A stretch of DNA of 64,000 nucleotides from Chloroflexus sp. Y-396-1 (GTDB lineage: Bacteria; Chloroflexota; Chloroflexia; Chloroflexales; Chloroflexaceae): positions 372,001 through 436,000 of the forward strand of contig NZ_KI911784.1 of NCBI RefSeq assembly GCF_000516515.1, in the 5' to 3' direction. Position numbers and translations under genes: made by a program. Of this stretch, positions 43,026 through 52,227 are shown in pieces. Positions within the stretch are counted from its first letter, which is position 1; each line of letters opens with the position of its first letter. Below the pieces are notes generated by a model. The model made no database searches. It was given only the letters and a program-made list of their open reading frames with translations, and had not been told where the DNA came from.

Positions 43026-44201
43026 ATGAATCACCAACGGCTCCGCCAGTTGCGACTGGCGCGTGGTATGACCCTCAGCGACCTGGCTCAAGCCACCAAC
43101 AACATTGTTACCCGTCAGGCGATCTCGAAATACGAACATGGGCAGGCAAAGCCATCGCCAACGGTGTTACAGCACCTCGCACAGGCGCTCGGTGTGCGTC
43201 CGACCGATCTGCTCAACGGTCAAGAGGTACAGATTGAGCTGATCGCCTATCGGAAACGTGCATCGCTACGAAAGCGCCAGCATGACCAGATCGCAGCTCT
43301 GGTTGATGAGGTACTGCGTGAGCGATTGCGGCTTCAACGCCTCATTGGTGATGTATCTTATCTGAATGTGTCACTTCATCACTATCCAGTGGCCGATCTA
43401 GCTGATGCGGAAACGGCAGCGAATGAGCTGCGCGTCCGTTGGGATTTAGGGAGCGCGCCTATCGCCAATCTGACTGATGTGTTGGAAGATCACGGTTTGC
43501 ACGTGATCGCACTTGATACCGTTGACGGCTTTGATGGTGTCGCTGCGGTTGTACGCGACGAACACGATACACCGGTCGTAGCAGCGGTGATTGCCCGCCG
43601 TACCGCAGATGGCGCCCGTTGGCGCATGAATCTGGCTCACGAGTTGGGGCATCTGGTGTTGCAACCACAAGGCGATCTTGATGAAGAAAAAGCTGCCTTC
43701 CGCTTCGCAGCGGCGCTGCTCGCACCGGCGAGCGACTTACGCACCTTCATCGGTGCTCGCCGGTATCATATACACTTGGATGAATTGATATTGCTGAAAC
43801 AGCATTTCGGGATGAGTATCCAGGCATTGCTTTACCGGATGCTGACCCTGGAGATTATCAGTCAACGTCTGTACCGCTCGTTGATGATTGAATTGAGTGA
43901 ACGTGGCTGGCGAACGCAAGAGCCGGAACCTCTTCCTCTGGAAGAACCGATCTGGTTACGCCGCGCAGTCCTTCGTGCACTGGCCGAAGAGCTAATCGAT
44001 CCGGCTGAAGCACAGCGACTGCTGAGTGGTACGACCACTATTCCGGTTGACCAACCAGAGATGGGTCGGTGTCAGCAGTTGCTGCACCAGCCACTACCCG
44101 AACGCCACGCCATCCTTGCTGCTCAGGCCGAAACGGCCCGTGATCTCTATCAGGTGACCGCTACTCCAGCCCGCGAGGTTATCACGAGTGAGTACAGCTA
44201 A
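43026..44201 (+). CDS. XRE-family regulator fused to ImmA/IrrE-type metallopeptidase
   Basis: A 391-residue protein. The N-terminal helix-turn-helix (RQLRLARGMTLSDLAQATNN...ISKYEHGQAKPSPTVLQHLAQALGV, residues 5-60) is of the Xre type. The C-terminal part contains the zinc-protease motif NLAHELGHLV (near 205) of DUF955/ImmA proteins, followed by DEEKAAFRFAAALLAP. AAAGGGGG precedes the ATG at 43026; the frame runs back to 42912 but across the promoter. Its end overlaps the toxin gene. It is probably the antitoxin or autorepressor of this pair and may be inactivated by proteolysis. Confidence 0.87.
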   Translation: MNHQRLRQLRLARGMTLSDLAQATNNIVTRQAISKYEHGQAKPSPTVLQHLAQALGVRPTDLLNGQEVQIELIAYRKRASLRKRQHDQIAALVDEVLRERLRLQRLIGDVSYLNVSLHHYPVADLADAETAANELRVRWDLGSAPIANLTDVLEDHGLHVIALDTVDGFDGVAAVVRDEHDTPVVAAVIARRTADGARWRMNLAHELGHLVLQPQGDLDEEKAAFRFAAALLAPASDLRTFIGARRYHIHLDELILLKQHFGMSIQALLYRMLTLEIISQRLYRSLMIELSERGWRTQEPEPLPLEEPIWLRRAVLRALAEELIDPAEAQRLLSGTTTIPVDQPEMGRCQQLLHQPLPERHAILAAQAETARDLYQVTATPAREVITSEYS

Positions 44202-44538
44202 TGTCCCTCGTCGTGGTGAGATCTGGTATGTCGATCTCGGCGACCGCACCCAGACCCTGGTACTCGTCGTTAGTGCGAATGCCTTTGAACAATTGCCGGT
44301 TCGCCTGGTAGCTCGCTTGCGTCCATGGGAGGACCGCTTTAACGATCTGGTGTGGATGCAACGCCTCGACAGTGCCTGGCCCACTCGATTGAGTGCTCCC
44401 CATGCCGTGGATGTGCTCCAATTGCATAGTATCGATGTACACTGTTTTCAAAAGCTTGTTGGCCGAGCACCGGCAACGAAAATGGATGAGATCGCAGCGG
44501 CGATTGCATTGGTGGTCGATTATGTGCCGCCAGCTTAG
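44188..44538 (+). CDS. MazF/PemK-like toxin
   Basis: A 116-residue protein. It starts with GTG inside the end of the regulator gene (14-base overlap). VPRRGEIWYVDLGDRTQTLVLVVSANAF is like the N-terminal strand pair of MazF/PemK endoribonucleases; the later part (RLSAPHAVDVLQLHSIDVHCFQKLVG) is more diverged. Coupling to an XRE/ImmA gene with an operator supports a toxin-antitoxin unit. The activity itself is not shown. Confidence 0.7.
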   Translation: MSTANVPRRGEIWYVDLGDRTQTLVLVVSANAFEQLPVRLVARLRPWEDRFNDLVWMQRLDSAWPTRLSAPHAVDVLQLHSIDVHCFQKLVGRAPATKMDEIAAAIALVVDYVPPA

Positions 44539-44567
44539 AATGAGTTAAGGGCTTCATCACAAAAGGT

Positions 44568-46853
44568 ATGACAACCACTTCATCAATGTTTACAGTCAAT
44601 GCTGGTGCATTGCTGGCCAGTGCTCCGGCAACTGCCACGGTAACTGCCTTCAACGACGTTCTGTCTACCTACGGTCTCTGTCTGCCGATTATCCCGTTGC
44701 GGGCAGAGGTTACGTTAGCTGAATTGGTCGCTTGCAATAGCGGTGGTCGTTATCGCCTACAGAGTGGCCCAATCGGTCGGTATATACGGGCAGCTACGTT
44801 GAACACGGCTGATGGGCCGCTGGCTATCGGGGGACCGACTCTCAAGCGATCCACCGGGTACAATCTCCACCGGGCGTTGGCCGGGCAGGGAGTTCGACTA
44901 GGTGAACCCCACGAGTTGACCTTTAATCTGCGTCCATTACCAAGGGCCAATGCACTACGGCTGGTCGAAGGGCCGATGACCTCGTTATTGATGCTGGCCA
45001 ATGATTTGATGGCTGCCAATATGGCACTTCACGCCCTGGCATTTGATGCGCGGGGATTGCTCCTTGTTGAAATAGCCGGCTTTCCAGCAGTGGTTGAGCG
45101 GCAGGCCCAGCAGGTAGAAACGATGGCCGCCCATTATCGTCTGACCGTGACATCCGATCCTGTTGATGGCTGGCGTCACTGGGAGCAGCTCGCGCAGCAA
45201 CACTGTGCGCTCGCACCAGAGCAACGGCTCGATGTGACCCTACCACGACGAGCATTAACCGATTTTCTGACGTTCTGCCAACGTCTCATCAGCTCTGATG
45301 TGGTGATCTGGGGCGATGTCGGTGTGGGGAGTCTGCATCTCGCTCCTCTACCCGATCCCAAGAGCTATGCCAGGCTTAAGGCTCAGGCTGCCGCAGCCGG
45401 AGGGCAGCCATGCTCAGAGTTTGGGCCACCACCCCAGCCAGCATACCCTGCTCTTACCACTCCTGGCAGAACGACAGCAAGCAATCTGATTGCAGACCTC
45501 AGACAAGTGGTCGGTACTCGTTATCTACTTACCCATCCTGATCACTTGGCCGTGTACTGCCAGGATGCCTCAAATGCCCAAGCCGAGGCCCTCCCCTATG
45601 CTGTGGCCTTACCGGCTACTACCGCAGAAGTTGCTGCCCTGATGCAGATTGCTGCCGCTCATCGGTTGCCAGTCGTCGGTCGCGGTGCCGGAAGTGGTCT
45701 GGCCGGTGGTGCAGTACCTTCACCGGGCAGCCTGGTGATCGGTCTTAATCGGTTGGAACAGCTCACGATTGACCGCGAACAACGGATTGCTCAGGTGGGA
45801 GCAGGGGTGATTACCGCCGAATTGCAGCGTGCTGCCGAACGGGTCGGTCTCTTTTACCCGCCAGACCCCAGCAGTCAGACGGCTTCAACCATTGGTGGTA
45901 ACATTGCCTGTAACGCAGGTGGTCCTCGCTGCCTCAAGTATGGGGTTACCGCTGACTATGTGTTGGGGCTAACAGCCGTCCTGGTGGATGGTACCGTTGT
46001 CCGCTATGGCGATGGTTTAGTTGGACAAGGTGAGCACAACGGGTTAGCGCAACTATTAGTTGGCTCTGAAGGCACGCTGGCCATCATTACCGAAGCCACA
46101 TTACGGCTCATTCCGCTTCCCCGCGCTCGCCGCACGACGATGGCGATCTTTACCGATCTTGTCGCTGCCTGTGCAACCGTTGAACGAATCATGGCTTCAG
46201 GTATTATTCCTGCCGGTCTCGAGCTGATGGATGACACCACAATTGCCGCAGTTGAAGCCTTTTTACACATTGGACTACCGCGTGATGCTGGTGCGATGCT
46301 GCTGATGCTGGCCGATGGCGAACCAGAGATGGTTGAGTATGAAGCAGCAGCATTAGCCGATTTAGCCAGAGCCGGCGGCGCCCAACGGGTGGTTGTAGCC
46401 CAAAATGCAACCGACGAGGCGAACCTCTGGCAGGCGCGGCGGGTCATTTCACCGGCCCTTGGTCGTATCCGCCCGAACCGGTTAGGCGAAGATATTAGCG
46501 TACCGGTTAGCCGGATAGCCGAATGCGTCAGCCGTATCAAGCGTGTAAGTGCCGAGTACCATTTGCCAATAGTCGTATTTGGTCACGCCGGCGATGGAAA
46601 TCTACATCCGAATATTCTCTTCGATGCCCGGAATCCGGCTGAGGTCGCACGGGTATGGCCTTGTGCAGAAGCCGTTTTCACTGCGGCGCTGGAAGTTGGT
46701 GGTACATTGTCGGGTGAACACGGAATCGGCACGCTCAAACGACCGTTCATGCTGAAAGCACTAGGTGAGAGGCAGATTGCCGTACAACGTGCGATCAAAC
46801 GAAGCTTCGATCCAGAAGAGCGTTTGAATCCTGGTAAGGTATTACCGGTATGA
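44568..46853 (+). CDS. Glycolate oxidase-like GlcE-GlcD fusion
   Basis: A 761-residue flavoprotein. Residues ~330-761 are a full GlcD-type FAD oxidase: PATTAEVAALMQIAAAHRLPVVGRGAGSGLAGGAV, PPDPSSQTASTIGGNIACNAGGPRCLKYGVT, VGSEGTLAIITEATLRLIP and the end GHAGDGNLHPNIL...SGEHGIGTLKRPFM. Residues 1-300 look like the later part of GlcE (LAELVACNSGGRYRLQSGPIGRYI, then IGGPTLKRSTGYNLHRALAGQ), lacking the first FAD lobe. It would oxidise glycolate or D-lactate. No GlcF (iron-sulfur) gene is adjacent. Confidence 0.85.
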   Translation: MTTTSSMFTVNAGALLASAPATATVTAFNDVLSTYGLCLPIIPLRAEVTLAELVACNSGGRYRLQSGPIGRYIRAATLNTADGPLAIGGPTLKRSTGYNLHRALAGQGVRLGEPHELTFNLRPLPRANALRLVEGPMTSLLMLANDLMAANMALHALAFDARGLLLVEIAGFPAVVERQAQQVETMAAHYRLTVTSDPVDGWRHWEQLAQQHCALAPEQRLDVTLPRRALTDFLTFCQRLISSDVVIWGDVGVGSLHLAPLPDPKSYARLKAQAAAAGGQPCSEFGPPPQPAYPALTTPGRTTASNLIADLRQVVGTRYLLTHPDHLAVYCQDASNAQAEALPYAVALPATTAEVAALMQIAAAHRLPVVGRGAGSGLAGGAVPSPGSLVIGLNRLEQLTIDREQRIAQVGAGVITAELQRAAERVGLFYPPDPSSQTASTIGGNIACNAGGPRCLKYGVTADYVLGLTAVLVDGTVVRYGDGLVGQGEHNGLAQLLVGSEGTLAIITEATLRLIPLPRARRTTMAIFTDLVAACATVERIMASGIIPAGLELMDDTTIAAVEAFLHIGLPRDAGAMLLMLADGEPEMVEYEAAALADLARAGGAQRVVVAQNATDEANLWQARRVISPALGRIRPNRLGEDISVPVSRIAECVSRIKRVSAEYHLPIVVFGHAGDGNLHPNILFDARNPAEVARVWPCAEAVFTAALEVGGTLSGEHGIGTLKRPFMLKALGERQIAVQRAIKRSFDPEERLNPGKVLPV

Positions 46854-47629
46854 TCATCACCAGTCTCGCCAACCCGACGATCAAAGCACTACGAGCCCTA
46901 AAGCAACGTAAAGCGCGTGACGAACAGGGACGGTACCTGATCGAGGGCATTCGACCGGTGGCTGAAGCGATTCAGTGTGGCGCACCGCTAGAAATGTTGA
47001 TCGTGGCCCCTGATCTGCTCAGCAGTGCTTTCGCCCACGATGTGATCACCACTTACGCCGCTGAAGGTGGTAAAATCCTGACCGTCAGCGCCGCTGTTTT
47101 TACCAGTCTGACCGAAAAAGAGCATCCCCAGGGTCTGGCGGCGGTAGGATATATTCGATACACGACCTTGAGTGAACTACCACCAGCGGCTGTGGGTTGG
47201 GTCGCCCTGGTTGAGGTTGCCGATCCGGGCAATCTGGGCACTATCCTCCGTACTGCTGATGGTGCAGGGTTCAGTGGGGTCATCCTGGTTGGAACAACAA
47301 CTGACCCGTTCGATCCAGCAGCCGTGCGCGCCAGTATGGGCGCTCTGTTCAGCCAGCATATAGTACGTACCACCTGGAATGATCTACTGGCCTGGTGTCG
47401 GCAACAGCAGATCGCCCTGGTTGGCAGCTCTGATCGTGGTGCCTGTGATTACCGTACAGCACACTATTCACGACCACTGGTGCTCGTGTTGGGCAGCGAG
47501 CGCCACGGACTGAGCGATGAACAACTGGCAGACTGCGATTTAGTCGTGCGTATCCCTATGCGTGGACGGAGCGATTCGCTCAATCTGGCCGTTGCAGCAG
47601 GTATTTTGATGTACGAAATCACCCGCTAG
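46850..47629 (+). CDS. SpoU/TrmH-family RNA 2'-O-methyltransferase
   Basis: A 259-residue RNA methyltransferase. The N-terminal substrate-binding part has the start ITSLANPTIKALRALKQRKARDEQGRYLIEGIR. The SPOUT knot shows ALVEVADPGNLGTILRTADGAG, LVLGSERHGLS and IPMRGRSDSLNLAVAAGILMYE. It modifies ribose 2'-OH in rRNA or tRNA; the site is unknown. Its ATG overlaps the upstream stop by four bases. Confidence 0.92.
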   Translation: MIITSLANPTIKALRALKQRKARDEQGRYLIEGIRPVAEAIQCGAPLEMLIVAPDLLSSAFAHDVITTYAAEGGKILTVSAAVFTSLTEKEHPQGLAAVGYIRYTTLSELPPAAVGWVALVEVADPGNLGTILRTADGAGFSGVILVGTTTDPFDPAAVRASMGALFSQHIVRTTWNDLLAWCRQQQIALVGSSDRGACDYRTAHYSRPLVLVLGSERHGLSDEQLADCDLVVRIPMRGRSDSLNLAVAAGILMYEITR

Positions 47630-47635
47630 TAGCAT

Positions 47636-48253
47636 TTATCCCTCTACCGCTAGCCGAATACCCAACACGGTCAGCACTGTACCGGTCACATAGTTCAGTC
47701 GGCGACGTACTTCATTGCGGCGCAGCCAGGAACTGACACTACTTACCAAAATGGTAAGGATCGAGAACCAGATGACGCTGAAGGCGAAATGAATGGTCGT
47801 GAGCGCAAGTGCGGTCAGCAATACCGGATCGTCGGGAGAGATAAATTGAGGCAGAAACGCCAGATAAAAGACTGCTACTTTGGGATTCAGCACATTACTC
47901 AGTAATCCTTCAGCAAACGCATGACGTTCCTGCCCCACCACACGATCGTGTTTGATAGGCGAATATTGACGCCATGTTGTGAGTATCGTCCAGATACCCA
48001 AACCGGCCAGATAGCAAGCGCCGGCTAGTGTAATGGTGTGATATAGCTGTGCAGATCTGACAACAATTGCAGCCAGTCCCAATCCAGAGAGCGTCGCCTG
48101 AACAAACAGGCCACTCCCGATCCCAAAAGCAGTGGCAATCCCCGCCAGACGACCACGAGCCAACGCATTGCGCAGGGTCAACATTGTGTCAGCGCCGGGA
48201 ATGAGAGTTAACACTGCAACCGAAAGAGTGTATGTGAGTAAGCGTTCCGTCAT
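47636..48253 (-). CDS. LysE-family amino-acid/metabolite exporter
   Basis: A 205-residue inner-membrane protein of the LysE/RhtB family with about six helices. LTLIPGADTMLTLRNALARGRLAGIATAFGIGSGLFV is the family signature; GLLSNVLNPKVAVFYLAFLPQF follows. The start at 48253 (ATG) is preferred to a TTG four codons before. It stands alone, convergent with the methyltransferase gene. Substrate unknown. Confidence 0.88.
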   Translation of the reverse strand: MTERLLTYTLSVAVLTLIPGADTMLTLRNALARGRLAGIATAFGIGSGLFVQATLSGLGLAAIVVRSAQLYHTITLAGACYLAGLGIWTILTTWRQYSPIKHDRVVGQERHAFAEGLLSNVLNPKVAVFYLAFLPQFISPDDPVLLTALALTTIHFAFSVIWFSILTILVSSVSSWLRRNEVRRRLNYVTGTVLTVLGIRLAVEG

Positions 48254-48783
48254 CAAAGCCGCCAAGGAGGTATCAACTCCCTCACTTTTCCCGCAGAGGG
48301 AGAGGAGGGAAAGATCGCGAGATGGGTTCTGTGGTTGGCTTCCTCACCTTTCTCTAATGTTCTCTCAGGGTTCTTCACTTTCGGTCACATTCTCTTCACG
48401 ATGATCTCTACCCATAAAGTCTCTCTGGGAGCGCCGGTCTCCGGCTCACTAAGAGTCCTTCCCCTAGGATTGCGGGCCTCCGGCCCGCATCGTAAAGCGT
48501 GTAACAGAAATCCATCGGCCGACGCATCCTCCCGCAAGCGAGGGTAAAACCTACCACTACCAACGCGGCGATGGGCAGATTGGCGCCCAAAAATGGCATG
48601 GAACGTACATCATCCTGAGACGGGATGCTACGCTCTTCTGCACGCACGACCTTACTGCGAAGCAATATGTCGAAGGTCATCCGTCAATCTATGACCAATA
48701 CCTGACCTTCGGCACTAACTATCAGCTTCTAACCATTTTATACTGGTGGCAGAATAAAAGCACACGAGAAAGTGAGGCTAATA
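48254..48783. other. Intergenic space with GC-rich repeats
   Basis: No gene is seen. It contains CCTCACTTTTCCCGCAGAGG near 48280 and GCGGGCCTCCGGCCCGC near 48471-48487, which belong to the dispersed families seen near 8200 and 14335. Confidence 0.5.
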
Positions 48784-49293
48784 ATGGAAACCGAAACCAC
48801 CGTTCTCCCAAGAAACAACCGCGCCATCGCAGGAATGATCTTGATCGCCATCGGTATTGTTCTCCTCCTGAGCTACATCGTGAACAGCGGTCTACTGGTT
48901 CTGCCAATTCTGGCCATCATCTTCGCCGGTGTCGGTATTCGCATGCACGAAAGTGGTTGGTTCATTCCAGCGGGCATTCTCGGCGGTATCGGCCTGGGCG
49001 CAGCTCTAGTAGAGACGCTACCTCTTGCTGAAGAGATCGAAGGTGGTGTATTTCTGATCTCGTTTGCAATCGGATGGGTTTCGATCCCGATCCTGAGTGC
49101 ACTCTTTGCCAATCAACGCATCTGGTGGCCCTTCATCCCCGGCGGTGTGATGGCCGTCATCGGCTCGCTGGTGCTGGTCGGTGAGAGTGGTTTCACCCTT
49201 CTGGAGCTGATCTTCAATCGGGCAGCCTGGGCATGGCCACTGGTACTTATCCTGATCGGAGCTATCCTGCTCTGGCGAAATAACCGCGATTGA
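48784..49293 (+). CDS. Polytopic membrane protein, function unknown
   Basis: A 169-residue hydrophobic protein. GTGAGG lies six bases before the ATG at 48784. Five or six membrane segments (near residues 16-34, 38-55, 60-78, 85-105, 110-130, 145-163) form nearly the whole chain. A short charged N-terminus (METETTVLPRNNR) and a charged end (LLWRNNRD) suggest both ends are cytoplasmic. No family is recognised. Neighbours give no clue. Confidence 0.65.
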   Translation: METETTVLPRNNRAIAGMILIAIGIVLLLSYIVNSGLLVLPILAIIFAGVGIRMHESGWFIPAGILGGIGLGAALVETLPLAEEIEGGVFLISFAIGWVSIPILSALFANQRIWWPFIPGGVMAVIGSLVLVGESGFTLLELIFNRAAWAWPLVLILIGAILLWRNNRD

Positions 49294-49479
49294 GTACGCT
49301 TTCAGAAAGAGCACGCAGATACGGCCAGGCGAATGGGTGGGGCAACCCACCCAACGATCATACAAGTCATGATACCAGGACACGGTGGCGAGGAGGGGAT
49401 CGGCGGTGCCTTGCCCCACAGGTATCCATGACGATGGTTACGGAGCACCTATCTGACATCTCCTGTTGCGGCGGCAGAT

Positions 49480-49560
49480 CGGTTGGGGCGCAGCGCCGCT
49501 GCGCCCGTACATCTAGCAGGTTTCATCCGCCGTACTATGAGACGATTATTCGGATAGGCC
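49480..49560 (-). repeat. MITE-like element, copy B
   Basis: Reverse complement closely matches 30216-30291, including GGCGCAGCGGCGCTGCGCCC and TACGGCGGATGAAACCTG. The outer end carries GGCCTATCCGAA, matching the inverted terminus of copy A. Confidence 0.7.
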
Positions 49561-49580
49561 CACCAGCACGATGACGGTCA

Positions 49581-50999
49581 TTAGAAGATAATTTGATCGG
49601 CATTCACCTGCTCTAAGCTACTCCACGGTGAACGCACCTGCTCAGCACGGAGCTGACCGCGTAGACGGAGGATCAATAGCAGGACACCAGCGATTGCGAT
49701 CAACAGCAATGCACTTAGATAGACGGCGATATAACCACTAGCCACCTCACCGCTGAGGCGTCCGATCACATCACGCGCAAGACCAGCAGCAATCGTTCCG
49801 ATCCCTTGCGACAGCGCCTGAGTAATTCCCCAGAGCGCCAGGAAGAGACCAGCATGGGTTCGGTCGCACAATCCCATCACCAGCGCCAGACCACCCACAA
49901 TCAGCATGCCGCGCCCCATCCCGATCAGGGCAACACCTGCTAGAAACTGACCAACAAGATCAGGCGAATTGGCAAGGCTGATAGTAGAAAATCCGGCCAC
50001 ACCTAACAACGAGGCGCCACCAAGCATACGCAACGCCGGATGCCCACGCCAGAGCAACCAACCGGTTAACACAATCGCCGTCAACATACCGGCGCCCCAG
50101 ACTGCGGTCAGGCGGGTCGTTTCGGCTACACTCATCCCCAGTACCTGCCCACCGTAAGGTTCGAGTAACACATCGTGCACCGCAAAACCGGTCGTTGCCA
50201 GCGCTAGCACGATGAAGAGATTCCGCAGCGGTCGCTGTGCGGCCAGCATGCGGAGCGACTCGCCCAACGTTTCGCGTACACGTACTGGCGTAAAATCAAC
50301 TAGCTCGCCGTTGGGTTTCAACCGCTCCTGATCAAGCATTGACAGGAACGTCAGGAACACGAAGGCCAATGCTGAGCCTTGCATCACCTGGATCAAACGG
50401 GTGTGACTGTAGTCGATCAGCAGCTCGCCGATCAACAGCGAGCCAACAATCGTACCCAAAACCAGAGCGACCCACAGGATGCTTAGCACGCGCCCTCGCT
50501 CTTCCGGTGGTGTCACATCACTCACAATAGCGAGATAGATGGTCTCGGCGATATTCACCCCCAGCCCATAGGCAAAAAAGATACCGAAACAGACGATAAC
50601 AGCCAGTGGGAAGGGTAAATAACCTTCACCACTAAGAAGAATGAGCGAGAAGGGCGCAGTAGCCAACCCTCCGTAGGTTAGCATAGCACCAAGTACCAGA
50701 TACGGTGTCCGCCAGCGACCGGCCGCCCGATGAACATCCGACTTAAAGCCAACAATTGCCCGAGCAGGTGAGATAAAATAGTGAAGCGCGAGCAACGACC
50801 CGACGAGAAATGCAGCGATGCCCAACTCGTTGATCAGCACCCGATTGAGCGTACCGGTCAACGGCGCCAGCGAGAGACCCATGCCAAACTGGAAGAGACT
50901 GAGACGAAACACACGTAGCCACATCCGTAAGCGAGGACGGGCCTCTAACCAGTGTTGCACCTGACGAACCGGACGTAGCAACGTATCTGCCATTGCCAT
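49581..50999 (-). CDS. PucC-family (BCD) MFS transporter, light-harvesting assembly
   Basis: A 472-residue membrane protein with about 12 helices. AAGGAG lies before the ATG at 50999, and an extended frame beyond it crosses the promoter region. The segments RLSLFQFGMGLSLAPLTGTLNRVLINELGI and RWRTPYLVLGAMLTYGGL are typical of BCD/PucC transporters, as is LWGITQALSQGIGTIAAGLARD at the end. Such proteins assist assembly of light-harvesting or reaction-centre proteins or move bacteriochlorophyll. Pigment genes are ~41 kb away. Confidence 0.88.
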   Translation of the reverse strand: MAMADTLLRPVRQVQHWLEARPRLRMWLRVFRLSLFQFGMGLSLAPLTGTLNRVLINELGIAAFLVGSLLALHYFISPARAIVGFKSDVHRAAGRWRTPYLVLGAMLTYGGLATAPFSLILLSGEGYLPFPLAVIVCFGIFFAYGLGVNIAETIYLAIVSDVTPPEERGRVLSILWVALVLGTIVGSLLIGELLIDYSHTRLIQVMQGSALAFVFLTFLSMLDQERLKPNGELVDFTPVRVRETLGESLRMLAAQRPLRNLFIVLALATTGFAVHDVLLEPYGGQVLGMSVAETTRLTAVWGAGMLTAIVLTGWLLWRGHPALRMLGGASLLGVAGFSTISLANSPDLVGQFLAGVALIGMGRGMLIVGGLALVMGLCDRTHAGLFLALWGITQALSQGIGTIAAGLARDVIGRLSGEVASGYIAVYLSALLLIAIAGVLLLILRLRGQLRAEQVRSPWSSLEQVNADQIIF

Positions 51000-51038
51000 C
51001 TTGCAGCTCCTTGTGCTAGAGTGGCGATATTGTGTCAT

Positions 51039-51047
51039 ATTATAACA
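51039..51047 (-). promoter_or_regulatory. Extended -10 of the pucC-like gene
   Basis: Minus-strand TGTTATAAT with a TG one base before the hexamer, 40 bases before the start. No clear -35 at the usual distance. Confidence 0.5.
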
Positions 51048-51140
51048 CGCTCTGTCGCAATATAAATGATTAGAAAGTTTCAAAACCTGTGGTATGATGT
51101 CAGATACAACGATCATCCTCACTGACCGGTAGAACATTCT

Positions 51141-51941
51141 ATGAGCCGCATAGCCGAAACCTTTGCCAGACTCCGTACAGCAGGGCGAATTGCCCTTATG
51201 CCATACCTGACCGTTGGCTTTCCCGAACGCACCAGCACGCTTGAACTGGTACCGGCGCTAGAAGCGGCCGGAGCCAATCTGTTTGAGTTAGGCGTTCCCT
51301 TCTCCGATCCTCTGGCCGATGGTACAACTATTCAGCGGGCAACGCAACGCGCCCTGGAGAATGGGATCACAATTGCCGACTGTATTGCAACCGTGGCCGA
51401 ACTACGTGCCCGCCAGGTCAAGGCGCCACTGCTTTTGATGGGATATTACAACCCCCTGTTGCGATACGGCCTCGAACGGGCCTGCGCCGATCTGGCAGCA
51501 GCCGGCGGCGATGGCTGGATCATCCCCGATCTACCGCTTGAAGAAGCCTCAGACCTTCGTCAGACCGCGGCAGCGCATCAGCTCGATTTGATCATGTTTG
51601 TTGCCCCAACCACCCCACCGGATCGTATTGCCCAAATTGCTGCACAAGCCAGTGGTTTTCTCTACATTGTTTCCCTCACCGGTGTTACCGGTGCACGACA
51701 GATGCTAGCGCAGAACCTGGCCGATCTTATTCGCAGTGTGCGCGAGCATACCGAACTACCGTTAGTGGTTGGCTTTGGTATCAGTCAGCCGGCACACGTT
51801 GCCGAAGTGGCCCGAATTGCCGATGGTGCCATCGTTGGGAGTGCACTTATTGATCGGCTAGAACGATTGGCGCCAGACGAACGAGTGAGTGGTGCAGCAG
51901 CGTACATTCGTGAGCTGCTGAGTGCAAGTGAACGACCGTGA
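51141..51941 (+). CDS. trpA: Tryptophan synthase alpha subunit
   Basis: A 266-residue TIM-barrel enzyme that cleaves indole-3-glycerol phosphate to indole. The catalytic Glu and Asp are in [20 protein letters not shown] (near residues 49 and 60). [38 protein letters not shown] and [12 protein letters not shown] are the usual signatures. Length is normal. The trpB gene is not beside it. It overlaps the next frame by four bases. Confidence 0.96.
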   Translation: MSRIAETFARLRTAGRIALMPYLTVGFPERTSTLELVPALEAAGANLFELGVPFSDPLADGTTIQRATQRALENGITIADCIATVAELRARQVKAPLLLMGYYNPLLRYGLERACADLAAAGGDGWIIPDLPLEEASDLRQTAAAHQLDLIMFVAPTTPPDRIAQIAAQASGFLYIVSLTGVTGARQMLAQNLADLIRSVREHTELPLVVGFGISQPAHVAEVARIADGAIVGSALIDRLERLAPDERVSGAAAYIRELLSASERP

Positions 51942-51958
51942 TGAGAGAGGAGCAGACG

Positions 51959-52192
51959 ATGGAAGCACGAGCGTATGTGTTAATTGAGGCCGAGTCGGGT
52001 AAAATCGGCGAGGTATTGGCCGCCCTCCGCGCAATCGATGGTCTTATTGCCGTTGATGCGGTTACCGGTCCTTACGACATCGTGGCCACACTGCAAACCC
52101 CCGATCCACGCCAGATCGGTCGTCTGGTCATGAGCGAGATTCACGCGATTAGCGGGATCAAGCGAACTATTACGTGTATGGTTATTGGGTGA
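51959..52192 (+). CDS. Stand-alone Lrp/AsnC ligand-binding (RAM) domain
   Basis: A 77-residue protein. The start at 51959 has GAGAGGAG six bases upstream. It has the small-molecule-binding fold of Lrp/AsnC regulators: MEARAYVLIEAESGKIGEVLAALRAIDGL, VTGPYDIVATLQTPD and the end SGIKRTITCMVIG. The DNA-binding part is absent. It may bind an amino acid, perhaps tryptophan since it follows trpA by 17 bases. Confidence 0.85.
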   Translation: MEARAYVLIEAESGKIGEVLAALRAIDGLIAVDAVTGPYDIVATLQTPDPRQIGRLVMSEIHAISGIKRTITCMVIG

Positions 52193-52227
52193 GGCTGTCC
52201 GTTATGAAACGGTGAGGAGACCTAAAT

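Noticed and set aside
46004-46540. Minus-strand frame of 178 residues inside the GlcD-like gene
   Set aside because: Antisense shadow of a well-supported oxidase domain.
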